A stretch of 11,372 nucleotides of DNA from Chitinophagaceae bacterium UBA4407. Its GTDB lineage: Bacteria > Bacteroidota > Bacteroidia > Chitinophagales > Chitinophagaceae. Below, piece after piece: positions 4,978 to 11,372 of the stretch (position 1 is its first letter; each line of letters starts with the position of its first letter). The notes under the pieces are model-generated. The model made no database searches and was not told where the DNA came from. It was given only the letters and a program-made list of their open reading frames with translations. Both the position numbers and the translations under genes were made by a program. Location: assembly GCA_002390845.1 (NCBI GenBank), contig DGQT01000061.1, positions 1 to 11,372 on the forward strand, given 5' to 3'.

Positions 4978-7527
4978 ATGGTGAAAAATAAATTATACCA
5001 AATTATATTTTTGTTATTGCTGTCAGATTTAATGTTTGCACAAACGATAGATACGAAACATTTGTCTTTGAATTTAAAATTTGATTGGCAAAAAAGACAG
5101 GCTACAGGCACTGCTGAAATTACGATTTCTGTAATGCGTGTTACAGATAAAATTTATTTAGATGCCGGAAATTTATCGGTTTCTTCTGTTTCGCTAAATG
5201 GCAAAGCTCTGAAATATATTTATGATGGCGGTGATTCAAAAAATAAAATTGAAATAATTTTAGATAAAATTTATCAGCCAAAAGAAAATTTTATTATTAA
5301 AATTGATTACCAAACCACCTATGAAAACAAAGCAGACCCAAATGCAATATGGGGAAGTTTTGGCAAGGGGTTACGATTTCAAGAACCAACATCTGCAACG
5401 CCAAATAAACGAAAACAAATCTGGAGTAGTGGTGAACCAAACAACAATAAATATTGGTTTCCCTGTAATGAAGATATTGCGGATATTCATACCTCAGAAA
5501 TTAAAATAACCGTAGAGAAACCACTAATGGTAATCAGCAACGGAAAGCTTGTTGAAACCGGGGAAAACAAAGACAATACAAGAACATTTCATTATAAAAC
5601 CGATAAACCTTTCCCCAATTGTTTGGTGTCGATAGTAGTGGGAGAATATGTTGATGTTTTGCAAAACTCAAAAGGAATTCCTATACATAGTTTTGGGTAT
5701 CCCAACGAAAAAGAAGCTGTAAAAGCAACAACCGCATTACTGCCTGACATGATGCAGTTTTTGGAAGAGAAAACAGGTTACAAATATCCATATTCACAAT
5801 ATGCACAAGTTGTGGTTCAGGATTATCCATTCCCTGGATTAATCGGGCAAAACAGCGCTTCTACTATGTCAGATAATTATATTGATGATTATGGTGTACA
5901 CAAAGATTTTAAATATCTATGGGATGGCGTGGCTGTGCAGGCTTTGGCAAACCAATGGTTTGGCAATTTAATAATGCCGAAGGAATGGAAAGATATTTGG
6001 CTCAATAATGCTTTTGCCCAATACTTTGCTGATTTGTATACAACTAAAGACAATTCTGAAACCGAATACCTTATGTATGTTTTACCTTTTGAAAAAAGCA
6101 ATGTCTTTACTGACTGGAATGCAGCAAACAAACATCCCATTATTACAAATAAAATTAAAGATTTGGCAAGTTTCACTTCCGATAGTTATTCCAAATATAG
6201 AGGTGCATTGGTTTTACGAATGTTACAAAAAGAATTAGGAGACATCAATTGGTGGAAAGCCATTAAACTTTATGTAAAAACAAATGCCAATAGGCAAGTA
6301 ACAACAAACGATTTTCAAAAAGCAATAGAACGAACAACCGGCAAGTCCTATCAATGGTTTTTTGATCAGTGGATTTATAAAATTGGCCTGCCAAAATTTG
6401 AAGTTATAAAAAACTATAACGCAGCAAAAAAACAATTGAATATATCTGTAATACAAAAACAAACCAAAGACAGTATTAGTGAATACCGGCAGGTAGCATT
6501 TTTTAAAGGTAAAATAGATATAGAAATTGACAATAAAATAATTCAAGTTGATATTGAGCCCAAAGCAATAAATGTATTTACTTTTTCTCTGCTTAAAGTC
6601 CCTGAATTTGTCAATTTTAATTATAAAGAAACCTGGCTTTGTGAAACGGAATATAATAAAACAAAGGAAGAATATTTATATCAACTAACCCATAGCCGGG
6701 ATGTTCTTGCCAGGCAAAAAGCACTGGATAATTTAGTGGAAGTTGCTAAAGATAGCTCCTGTACTACTGAATTAAAAAATAATATAATACAAACTTTAAA
6801 AAAAGAAATTATTAGTAATTCTTACTGGCGGTATCGTGTTTATGCATTAGGTGCTTTTCGGAAAATAATTTCATTACCTTATGATTCTGCTACTGTTGAA
6901 ATGCTTTTAAATTTAATAAAAACCGAAACCAATTATATAAAAGTATCAGCAATCGTTACATTAGGAAATACAAATAATGAAAAATATTTTGATATTTATA
7001 AAGAGGCCCTCAATGATGAAAGTGACAGAGTAATTAATGCAGCAGCTATTGCAATTGGAAAAACAAAAAGTCCTAAGGCATTTACTGTTTTATTGGATCT
7101 AGAAAATAAAGCTTCCTGGAAAAAACAAAACAGAATAAGTGCTTTAAATGGCTTAGAACAATTAAAGGATATTAGAGCAGTTGATTATGCGCTAAGGTGT
7201 TTATCTGACAACCAATCGGCCCGTTGGTATCTGGCTACGCCTGTTTGGGATTATCCTTTTGCAGCAGCCAATACCCTGGTTGCGCTGGGCAAAGGTGATT
7301 TGGGTTATCCAATCTTATTTGAACGATTTAAAAAGTCCTTGCAAGAAAACGATTTGAATGATATTTTTCAAAATGTACAACTTATTGATATTTTAAAAAC
7401 CGAACGGGCAAAAGAAGTGTATGAATTGCTGAAAGAAAAATTCAAAGATGATATAGAAATATCCGAAAAAGTAAAAGAGTATGAAATGTCATTTTTAGAA
7501 AGTATAAAAAGTGATGCTAAAAATTAA
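4978..7527 (+). CDS. Secreted M1-aminopeptidase-like protein lacking the zinc site (probable pseudo-peptidase), with HEAT-like C-terminus
   Basis: The 849-residue protein starts with a signal peptide (MVKNKLYQIIF, hydrophobic core, probable cleavage after A21, MFA|QT). Residues about 25-210 resemble the M1 N-terminal beta saddle, and about 230-470 the thermolysin-like catalytic domain. The family context is clear: NQWFGNLIMPKEWKDIWLN, then an AFAQYFADLY segment. Yet HExxH reads QALAN at 321-325, and the third zinc ligand, expected at 344, is N in WLNNAFA. GxMEN reads IGQN at 289-292 (E to Q). The proton-donor tyrosine region reads SYSKYRGA, with K406 at the expected Tyr position and Y404 and Y407 beside it. 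From about 570 to 845 it is helical with HEAT-like repeats, for example DRVINAAAIAIGKTKSPKAF. The frame is intact, so this is a maintained non-peptidase rather than a decayed gene; a binding or scaffold role is inference. It directly abuts the upstream GlxA-type regulator. Codons are strongly AT-rich. Confidence 0.88.
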   Translation: MVKNKLYQIIFLLLLSDLMFAQTIDTKHLSLNLKFDWQKRQATGTAEITISVMRVTDKIYLDAGNLSVSSVSLNGKALKYIYDGGDSKNKIEIILDKIYQPKENFIIKIDYQTTYENKADPNAIWGSFGKGLRFQEPTSATPNKRKQIWSSGEPNNNKYWFPCNEDIADIHTSEIKITVEKPLMVISNGKLVETGENKDNTRTFHYKTDKPFPNCLVSIVVGEYVDVLQNSKGIPIHSFGYPNEKEAVKATTALLPDMMQFLEEKTGYKYPYSQYAQVVVQDYPFPGLIGQNSASTMSDNYIDDYGVHKDFKYLWDGVAVQALANQWFGNLIMPKEWKDIWLNNAFAQYFADLYTTKDNSETEYLMYVLPFEKSNVFTDWNAANKHPIITNKIKDLASFTSDSYSKYRGALVLRMLQKELGDINWWKAIKLYVKTNANRQVTTNDFQKAIERTTGKSYQWFFDQWIYKIGLPKFEVIKNYNAAKKQLNISVIQKQTKDSISEYRQVAFFKGKIDIEIDNKIIQVDIEPKAINVFTFSLLKVPEFVNFNYKETWLCETEYNKTKEEYLYQLTHSRDVLARQKALDNLVEVAKDSSCTTELKNNIIQTLKKEIISNSYWRYRVYALGAFRKIISLPYDSATVEMLLNLIKTETNYIKVSAIVTLGNTNNEKYFDIYKEALNDESDRVINAAAIAIGKTKSPKAFTVLLDLENKASWKKQNRISALNGLEQLKDIRAVDYALRCLSDNQSARWYLATPVWDYPFAAANTLVALGKGDLGYPILFERFKKSLQENDLNDIFQNVQLIDILKTERAKEVYELLKEKFKDDIEISEKVKEYEMSFLESIKSDAKN

Positions 7528-7897
7528 ATCAATTAAGTTGCGCATTCAATTTACTTGATATAAATATACCAGTACAACAATTGGTAAATAAAGCTTTATA
7601 GCATTTCTGTTAACAATGAATACGTGTAACAGTAAAATGTTGAAAACAAAAACAAGATTAAAATCAATGGCTTTAATAAAGCACCTTGCCAAATTAGAAC
7701 ATATAAAGTAGCTGCTGTGATGTTAATACTAAGTTGACGTATGCGTGAGGGATTGAAGTGGAAAGCCCGGAACCACGAGGTACGAGTGGTGAGGACTTGC
7801 AACGAAAAGCCCGACCCGAAGGGGCACGCCCAAATTACAAAGTACACTTAACTTAACACTACTCTAATTATTGCATGAACTTTCTAAATACAATAAA
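7528..7897. other. Intergenic region between the M1-like gene and the DinB-fold gene
   Basis: The first 200 bases or so are AT-rich with no recognisable gene; an open frame at 7616-7711 would give 31 residues with no support. The second part holds the GC-richer structured element at 7743-7831. No exact TAnnTTTG motif was seen before the DinB-fold gene, and no clear hairpin terminator follows the M1-like gene. Confidence 0.55.
7743..7831. repeat. Structured intergenic element made of two diverged halves
   Basis: This GC-rich block stands out in AT-rich DNA. GCGTG at 7743-7747 can pair with CACGC at 7825-7829. Two halves, 7748-7769 and 7792-7813, match at about 16 of 22 positions and both end in AAAGCCCG/AAAAGCCCG. 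Between them is a small stem ACCAC (7772-7776) with GTGGT (7786-7790), and CCC-GAA-GGG forms a mini-hairpin near the right end. Outside it, TGTTAATACTAAGTTGACGT on the left and AGTACACTTAACTTAACA on the right are imperfect inverted copies. It resembles the small palindromic intergenic elements known in Bacteroidota genomes, or a small structured RNA; neither can be decided from one copy. Confidence 0.5.
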
Positions 7898-8428
7898 ATG
7901 AAAAAATCAGATATCAAAAAAATGCCAGAATACTTTGACAGATATATTAATCTTACCGATGATGTAACCTATCAGGAAGCTTTAGAAACCAGTTTAAAAG
8001 AACTTGAAAATGCTCCAATTGAAAAATGGAAAGCATTAGGCGATAAGGTATATGCCAAAGGCAAATGGACAGTAAAAGATATACTTCAGCACTATATTGA
8101 TACCGAAAGGGTATTTACTTATCGCATTACAGCAATAGCAAGAGGCGATAAACAAAAAATGATTCCTTTTGATGAAGAAGCTTTTGCAAAAAACACGATT
8201 GCAAACCAGCGAACCATTGATGATTTATTAAACGAATTAATCCTTGTTCGCAAAGGAACAATAGCAATGTATCGATCCTTTACTCCAGAAATGTTAAACC
8301 AATCAGGTAACGGCTTCAATGGAATGCAATATTGTCCATTATCGTTGGGCTTTATGCTGGCAGGACATCAACGTTGGCATTTTAAAGTTTTAGAAGAAAA
8401 ATATTTTCCTTTACTTCAAAATAATTAG
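7898..8428 (+). CDS. DinB-superfamily (DinB_2-like) putative metal-dependent protein
   Basis: The product is a 176-residue cytoplasmic protein with no signal peptide. It has the four-helix-bundle DinB/YfiT pattern: WKALGDKVYAKGKWTVKDIL ahead of a histidine helix, and a closing helix AGHQRWHFKVLEEKYF. The predicted metal triad is H65 (LQHYIDTER), H157 and H161 (GHQRWH, an HxxxH pair), as in metal-binding DinB_2 members. Known family members include thiol-S-transferases (BstA, mycothiol-dependent enzymes), but many have no assigned substrate, so no reaction is given here. The ATG at 7898 was chosen: an in-frame TTG at 7871 would add nine residues that the family does not need. The gene shares the AT-rich composition of the two upstream genes but is separated from them by about 370 bases holding a structured repeat, so it is probably transcribed separately. 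Its relation to them is unknown. Confidence 0.85.
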   Translation: MKKSDIKKMPEYFDRYINLTDDVTYQEALETSLKELENAPIEKWKALGDKVYAKGKWTVKDILQHYIDTERVFTYRITAIARGDKQKMIPFDEEAFAKNTIANQRTIDDLLNELILVRKGTIAMYRSFTPEMLNQSGNGFNGMQYCPLSLGFMLAGHQRWHFKVLEEKYFPLLQNN

Positions 8429-8545
8429 TACAAAAAATAAAATCTATAAAACCATTACCCCAAAAAAGACTGCAAGAATATTAACAAACAACAGACAAGG
8501 ATTAGAGCGACCGCATAAACTCAGCTTTTAACTATTAAGTGTTAC

Positions 8546-8564
8546 CTGTAAAATCTCTTTACAG
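8546..8564. other. Short inverted repeat upstream of the helicase promoter
   Basis: CTGTAAA (8546-8552) and TTTACAG (8558-8564) form a perfect 7-base inverted repeat with a 5-base spacer, about 45 bases before the helicase -7 motif. It could be a protein-binding site, or a weak terminator for the DinB-fold gene. In AT-rich DNA a chance origin is also possible. Confidence 0.25.
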
Positions 8565-8607
8565 TTCCCTGCAAAAAAAGCAAATGGCTTATAGCCCTTA
8601 ATAGCAC

Positions 8608-8615
8608 TATGTTTG
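8608..8615 (+). promoter_or_regulatory. Putative promoter -7 element TATGTTTG of the RhlE-like helicase gene
   Basis: TATGTTTG is an exact TAnnTTTG match 36 bases upstream of the ATG at 8652, giving a leader of about 30 bases. No clear -33 TTTG is visible. Confidence 0.55.
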
Positions 8616-8651
8616 CAGCTTTGTATCAATCATTATCTGTAATCTATATAC

Positions 8652-9794
8652 ATGCCATTTTCAAAACTTGGGTTATCGGCGCCATTATTAAAAGCCCTTG
8701 CAAAGCAGGGTTATACAAAAATTTATCCGGTACAGGAAGCAGCTATTCCTGCCATTATAACCGGAAAAGATATCCTGGGTATTGCCAAAACAGGATCGGG
8801 CAAAACACTCAGCTATGTGCTGCCATTGCTGCAGCAGTTCCGCTATAAGCCCGTAGCAGAAAACAGGCATATTAAAACACTTGTATTGGTACCTACCAGG
8901 GAGCTTGCTGTGCAGGTTGGTGAAGTGTTTAAATCATTCGCAGATCACCTGCCACGGCCTGTAAAATCCATGGCGGTTTTTGGTGGTGTTTCTATTAACC
9001 CACAAATGATAGAACTGCAGGGTGTAGAAATATTGGTGGCAACGCCCGGGCGTTTGCTTGACCTTGTTTCAGTAAAAGCATTACAGCTTTCTTCGGTTGA
9101 TACGCTGGTACTTGATGAAGCCGATAAAATGCTGAACCTGGGTTTTAAAGAAGAGATGAATAAAATCTTCGCATTACTGCCGGTAAAGCGACAAAACCTG
9201 CTGTTCTCCGCAACCCTGGGTAAGGATATTGATACCATAACAGAACTGCTGTTGCACAACCCGGTAAAGATTGAAATAAAAGATGAAGACGATCACCTAG
9301 ACCTGATTCAGCAACTGGCCTACATGGTTACTGAAGAAAGAAAAGGGCCATTATTGCGATACTTAATTAAAGAGCAAAATATGCAGCAGGTATTGGTGTT
9401 TACCTCTTCGGTGCACAGGGCCGACAGCGTGGTGGAAAAACTTAAAATAAATAAAATAGAAGCCGCGGCCCTGCACAGCAAAAAAGGGCAGGGCACCCGC
9501 ACAGATACACTCAACAATTTTAAAACAGGTAAACTGCGGGTACTGGTAGCAACGGATCTTGCATCGCGTGGTATTGATATACAATTTTTGCCGCATGTAA
9601 TAAACTACGAACTGCCCCGTTCTCCCAAAGATTATATACACCGTATAGGCCGCACAGGCCGCGCAGAATCTGCGGGTACAGCCATTTCTTTAATCTGCGA
9701 AGAAGAACTGCACCACTTTAAGATTATTCAAAAAAAGATGGGTAAAAGGGTAGAAATAATTGATACCGTAGGCATAAATTTACAGGGCTATTAA
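8652..9794 (+). CDS. DEAD-box ATP-dependent RNA helicase, RhlE-like
   Basis: This is a cytoplasmic ATP-driven RNA-unwinding enzyme; RhlE-type members act in ribosome assembly, RNA decay and cold adaptation. All family motifs are present in its 380 residues. They are the Q motif (F3 and YPVQEAAIP), motif I AKTGSGKT at 45-52, Ia VPTRELAVQV, Ib TPGRLLD, II DEAD at 155-158, III SAT at 186-188, IV VLVFTSS, V ATDLASRGID, and VI HRIGRTGR at 330-337. The protein ends soon after the second RecA domain (IDTVGINLQGY) and lacks the long basic or low-complexity tail of many RhlE/DeaD proteins. This suggests a minimal core helicase that relies on partners for RNA specificity. The ATG at 8652 places the Q motif at the usual distance from the start. 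The gene appears monocistronic, with its own -7 motif. Composition is less AT-rich than the three genes upstream. The subfamily name is less certain than the DEAD-box assignment. Confidence 0.95.
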   Translation: MPFSKLGLSAPLLKALAKQGYTKIYPVQEAAIPAIITGKDILGIAKTGSGKTLSYVLPLLQQFRYKPVAENRHIKTLVLVPTRELAVQVGEVFKSFADHLPRPVKSMAVFGGVSINPQMIELQGVEILVATPGRLLDLVSVKALQLSSVDTLVLDEADKMLNLGFKEEMNKIFALLPVKRQNLLFSATLGKDIDTITELLLHNPVKIEIKDEDDHLDLIQQLAYMVTEERKGPLLRYLIKEQNMQQVLVFTSSVHRADSVVEKLKINKIEAAALHSKKGQGTRTDTLNNFKTGKLRVLVATDLASRGIDIQFLPHVINYELPRSPKDYIHRIGRTGRAESAGTAISLICEEELHHFKIIQKKMGKRVEIIDTVGINLQGY

Positions 9795-9865
9795 TTTTTC
9801 TTGCGGCGTTTATTCCATATAAGTATTGAGATTTTTTTGAGCCAAGCTGAAGTACTTTGTTGCAG

Positions 9866-9915
9866 CGTTCCTTGCGTCGCACACTTGTGCGGTTGGATTG
9901 TTTATTCAGCTTTTA
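9866..9915 (+). repeat. Dispersed GCGTCGC repeat, copy C
   Basis: CGTTCCTTGCGTCGCA (9866-9881) is identical to copy A. The following ACACTTGTGCGGTTGGATTG and TTTATTCAGCTTTTA align with copy B. This is the longest version of the repeat in the window and links the A-type and B-type matches. Confidence 0.65.
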
Positions 9916-9989
9916 CCGAAGCGTAAGTGATCAAACACAGATTACACTGCCTGAGGGTACGGATTTTTTTAGAGATTTTTTGCTCTGTG

Positions 9990-10033
9990 ATTTAATCCTG
10001 TGTATCCGTCTCGTCTGTGTCATCCGTGTGCTA
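9990..10033 (+). repeat. Tract of degenerate ATCCGTGT-like units
   Basis: Consecutive units ATCCTGTGT, ATCCGTCTCG, TCTGTGTC and ATCCGTGTGCT read as an imperfect tandem repeat of 9 to 11 bases. An opposite-strand counterpart lies just upstream (CACAGATTACAC from 9936, and ACGGATTTTTTT from 9959), so the whole can partly fold back. Similar CACGGATTA-rich tracts are known from intergenic DNA of Bacteroidota, recalled from general knowledge and not searched here. Confidence 0.45.
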
Positions 10034-10040
10034 TTGTATT

Positions 10041-10090
10041 TGGCTGTTGAAAGATCATATATGTTATACAGTACAAGAGTGCGACGCAAG
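10041..10090 (-). repeat. Dispersed GCGTCGC repeat, inverted copy D
   Basis: The minus strand reads CTTGCGTCGCACTCTTGTAC, then a TGTATAACATATATGATC block and TTTCAACAGCC. The first 20 bases align with copies B and C, and ATGATC...TTTCAAC recalls GGATCATATTTCAAC of copy B. It faces copy C across about 200 bases. Confidence 0.6.
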
Positions 10091-10266
10091 TATAGCTTAA
10101 TGGTGTTCCCTTGGCCCGGCTCATAAAATTTCCCCATTCCATAACCACCACTCATCTGCATCACTGTTATAAGCCGCTCTTACTTTTCATTATTGTAAAT
10201 TAAAGCTGGCTTTTATTATCTTTCAGTATCGTTATTTTTTTGCCATATAAACTAAAATAATTCAAC

Positions 10267-11372
10267 ATGAGAAAAGTTCAGTTTTTGCTGCTTTTGAGTT
10301 TCTTTTTTTGGCTGCAGGCTTCTGCCCAAATAGATGCGGGCTTATTCCGTTTTCCGGATGTTTCCAAAACTCAGATCGTTTTTTCTTATGCCAACGATGT
10401 TTGGATAATGCCCAAGGAAGGTGGTATGGCTGTAAAGCTTAGTTCGCCTCCGGGTGTGGAGGTGATGCCTAAATTTTCACCCGATGGTAAGCAGGTTGCT
10501 TTTGGTGCGGTGTACGATGGTAACCGCGATGTTTATGTAATACCCGCTACAGGTGGCACACCACAACGCTTGACAGCACACGGCTACAGCGACCGTGTGG
10601 TAGACTGGACCAATGATGGTAAAAATATTTTGTTTGCAACTGGCCGTGAAAGCGGTAAGGCAAGGTTCAGCCAGTTTTATACAGTGCCTGCAACCGGTGG
10701 TGCAGAAACCAAACTGCCATTGGCTTATGCTGAGTATGGCAGTTACTCACCCGATGGTAAAAAGATGGCTGTTGTTATTATGACTGAAGTGGGGCGCAAC
10801 TGGAAACGTTACCGCGGTGGTACCAATGGCGATATCCGTATTTATGATTTTGACAAACAACAACAGGAAGATATAAGCACTGCCAGCGATGCCGATGACG
10901 AGCTACCTATGTGGCATGATAATTTTATTTATTTCCTGAGCGACCGCGGTGCTGAACTGCGTATGAATTTGTGGAGATATGATATTGCTAAAAAGTCTTT
11001 TGAGCAGCTTACTAAATTCACCGATTACGATGTGCATTATCCATCGCAGGGGCCGGATGATATAGTTTTTGAAGCAGGAGGAAAATTGTACCTCTACCCT
11101 TTTACTACACAAAAGGCAAAAGAAATTTCTGTTACCGTGGTTACTGACAATGCACTGTTAAAACCAAAAACCGTTGCCGTAAGCGATTATATACAGCATG
11201 CATCTTTAAGCCCGGATGGTAAGAGAGTCCTGGTAGAAGCAAGAGGCGATATTTTTTCAGTACCAGCAGAAAATGGTTACATTAAAAATCTGACCGTTAC
11301 ACAAGGCGTTGCAGAACGCTATCCATCCTGGTCGCCCGACGGAAAAACGGTTGCATACTGGAGCGATAAAAG
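10267..11372 (+). CDS. Tricorn-protease homologue (S41-type), N-terminal beta-propeller part; 3' end outside window
   Basis: The visible 368 residues begin with a signal peptide (MRKVQFLLLL, hydrophobic stretch, probable cleavage after A20, ASA|QI), so the protein is exported. The rest is the N-terminal six-bladed-propeller region of bacterial tricorn proteases. It opens with FPDVSKTQIVFSYANDVWIM, then shows repeated blade signatures: FSPDGKQVAF, WTNDGKNILF, YSPDGKKMAV, LSPDGKRVLV and WSPDGKTVAY. The tricorn-typical WKRYRGGTNGDIRIYDF lies around residue 178. In tricorn the propellers gate substrate entry to a C-terminal S41-like serine protease domain, which here lies beyond the window; catalysis therefore cannot be confirmed. 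TolB-like PD40 proteins share such repeats, but the order of segments favours tricorn. The gene follows a 472-base repeat-rich gap and seems to start its own transcript. The reading frame is open to the window end. Confidence 0.9.
   Translation, partial: MRKVQFLLLLSFFFWLQASAQIDAGLFRFPDVSKTQIVFSYANDVWIMPKEGGMAVKLSSPPGVEVMPKFSPDGKQVAFGAVYDGNRDVYVIPATGGTPQRLTAHGYSDRVVDWTNDGKNILFATGRESGKARFSQFYTVPATGGAETKLPLAYAEYGSYSPDGKKMAVVIMTEVGRNWKRYRGGTNGDIRIYDFDKQQQEDISTASDADDELPMWHDNFIYFLSDRGAELRMNLWRYDIAKKSFEQLTKFTDYDVHYPSQGPDDIVFEAGGKLYLYPFTTQKAKEISVTVVTDNALLKPKTVAVSDYIQHASLSPDGKRVLVEARGDIFSVPAENGYIKNLTVTQGVAERYPSWSPDGKTVAYWSDK

Larger units (their letters stand above)
9795..10266. other. Long intergenic region between the helicase and tricorn-like genes
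   Basis: This 472-base gap carries no convincing gene. Short frames on both strands (9857-10126 plus, 9931-10164 minus) run across repeat DNA and show no domain. It holds two inward-facing copies of the GCGTCGC repeat (9866-9915 and 10041-10090) enclosing a tract of degenerate ATCCGTGT-like units. A weak 7-of-8 match to TAnnTTTG, TATCTTTC at 10217-10224, may mark the promoter of the downstream gene. No rho-independent terminator was recognised after the helicase. Confidence 0.6.

Noticed and set aside
4978..7527. Pseudogene interpretation of the M1-like gene
   Set aside because: The frame is unbroken over 849 codons with signal peptide and C-terminal repeats intact; only active-site residues differ, which fits a maintained non-enzyme better than decay.
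7616..7711. 31-codon ORF starting MNTCNSKML after the pseudo-peptidase gene
   Set aside because: Short, lysine-rich and AT-driven, with no ribosome binding site, no domain and no promoter; most likely chance.
7743..7831. CRISPR repeat-spacer or tRNA at the GC-rich element
   Set aside because: There are only two diverged halves with no regular spacers, and no cloverleaf with a T-arm or CCA-proximal acceptor stem can be drawn.
7871..7897. In-frame TTG start for the DinB-fold protein
   Set aside because: It adds nine residues without family support; ATG 7898 begins a typical N-terminus.
9857..10164. Overlapping frames of 77 to 89 residues on both strands in the helicase-tricorn gap
   Set aside because: They run through repeat copies and the ATCCGTGT tract; the translations look like repeat DNA (RRTLVRL, RRTLVLY) without any family resemblance.

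Overview
The window looks like chromosomal DNA of a Bacteroidota bacterium, most likely of the Chitinophagaceae type. Genes are preceded by the Bacteroidota -7 promoter motif (TAnnTTTG) rather than by E. coli-like -35/-10 boxes, Shine-Dalgarno sequences are weak or absent, and the protein families fit that phylum: a DUF4397 lipoprotein, a tricorn-like secreted protease, an RhlE-type helicase and an EF-G with Bacteroidota-like sequence. The genus is inferred from general resemblance only.

Layout. On the minus strand lie the 5' part of fusA (EF-G, 1-1102, cut by the window edge) and a complete iron-sulfur L-serine dehydratase (1462-2889). Divergent from the dehydratase, on the plus strand, is a DUF4397 lipoprotein (3077-3787) closed by a very strong hairpin terminator. 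Next comes a visibly AT-richer block: a GlxA-type regulator (4060-4977), directly abutting an 849-residue secreted M1-aminopeptidase-like protein (4978-7527), then a DinB-fold protein (7898-8428). After it composition returns to normal with an RhlE-like DEAD-box helicase (8652-9794) and the N-terminal part of a tricorn-protease homologue (10267 to the window end).

The most interesting item is the M1-like protein. It keeps the family's surrounding sequence, but all three zinc ligands and the catalytic glutamate of HExxH-x18-E are replaced (Q321, A322, N325, N344), and the glutamate of the GxMEN exopeptidase motif has become Q291. It therefore looks like an intact pseudo-peptidase with a C-terminal HEAT-like helical region. 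It probably shares a transcript with the GlxA-type regulator, whose stop codon is immediately followed by its start codon. The role of this pair is unknown.

The longer intergenic regions hold non-coding structure: at least five copies of a dispersed repeat around CTTGCGTCGCACTCTTGTAC, two pairs of which face each other about 200 bases apart; a roughly 90-base structured element at 7743-7831 made of two diverged halves; and a tract of degenerate ATCCGTGT-like units at 9990-10033. A 41-codon open frame in the fusA leader overlaps the fusA start. The remaining genes (translation factor, serine catabolism, RNA helicase, protein turnover) are housekeeping-like and show no obvious common pathway.
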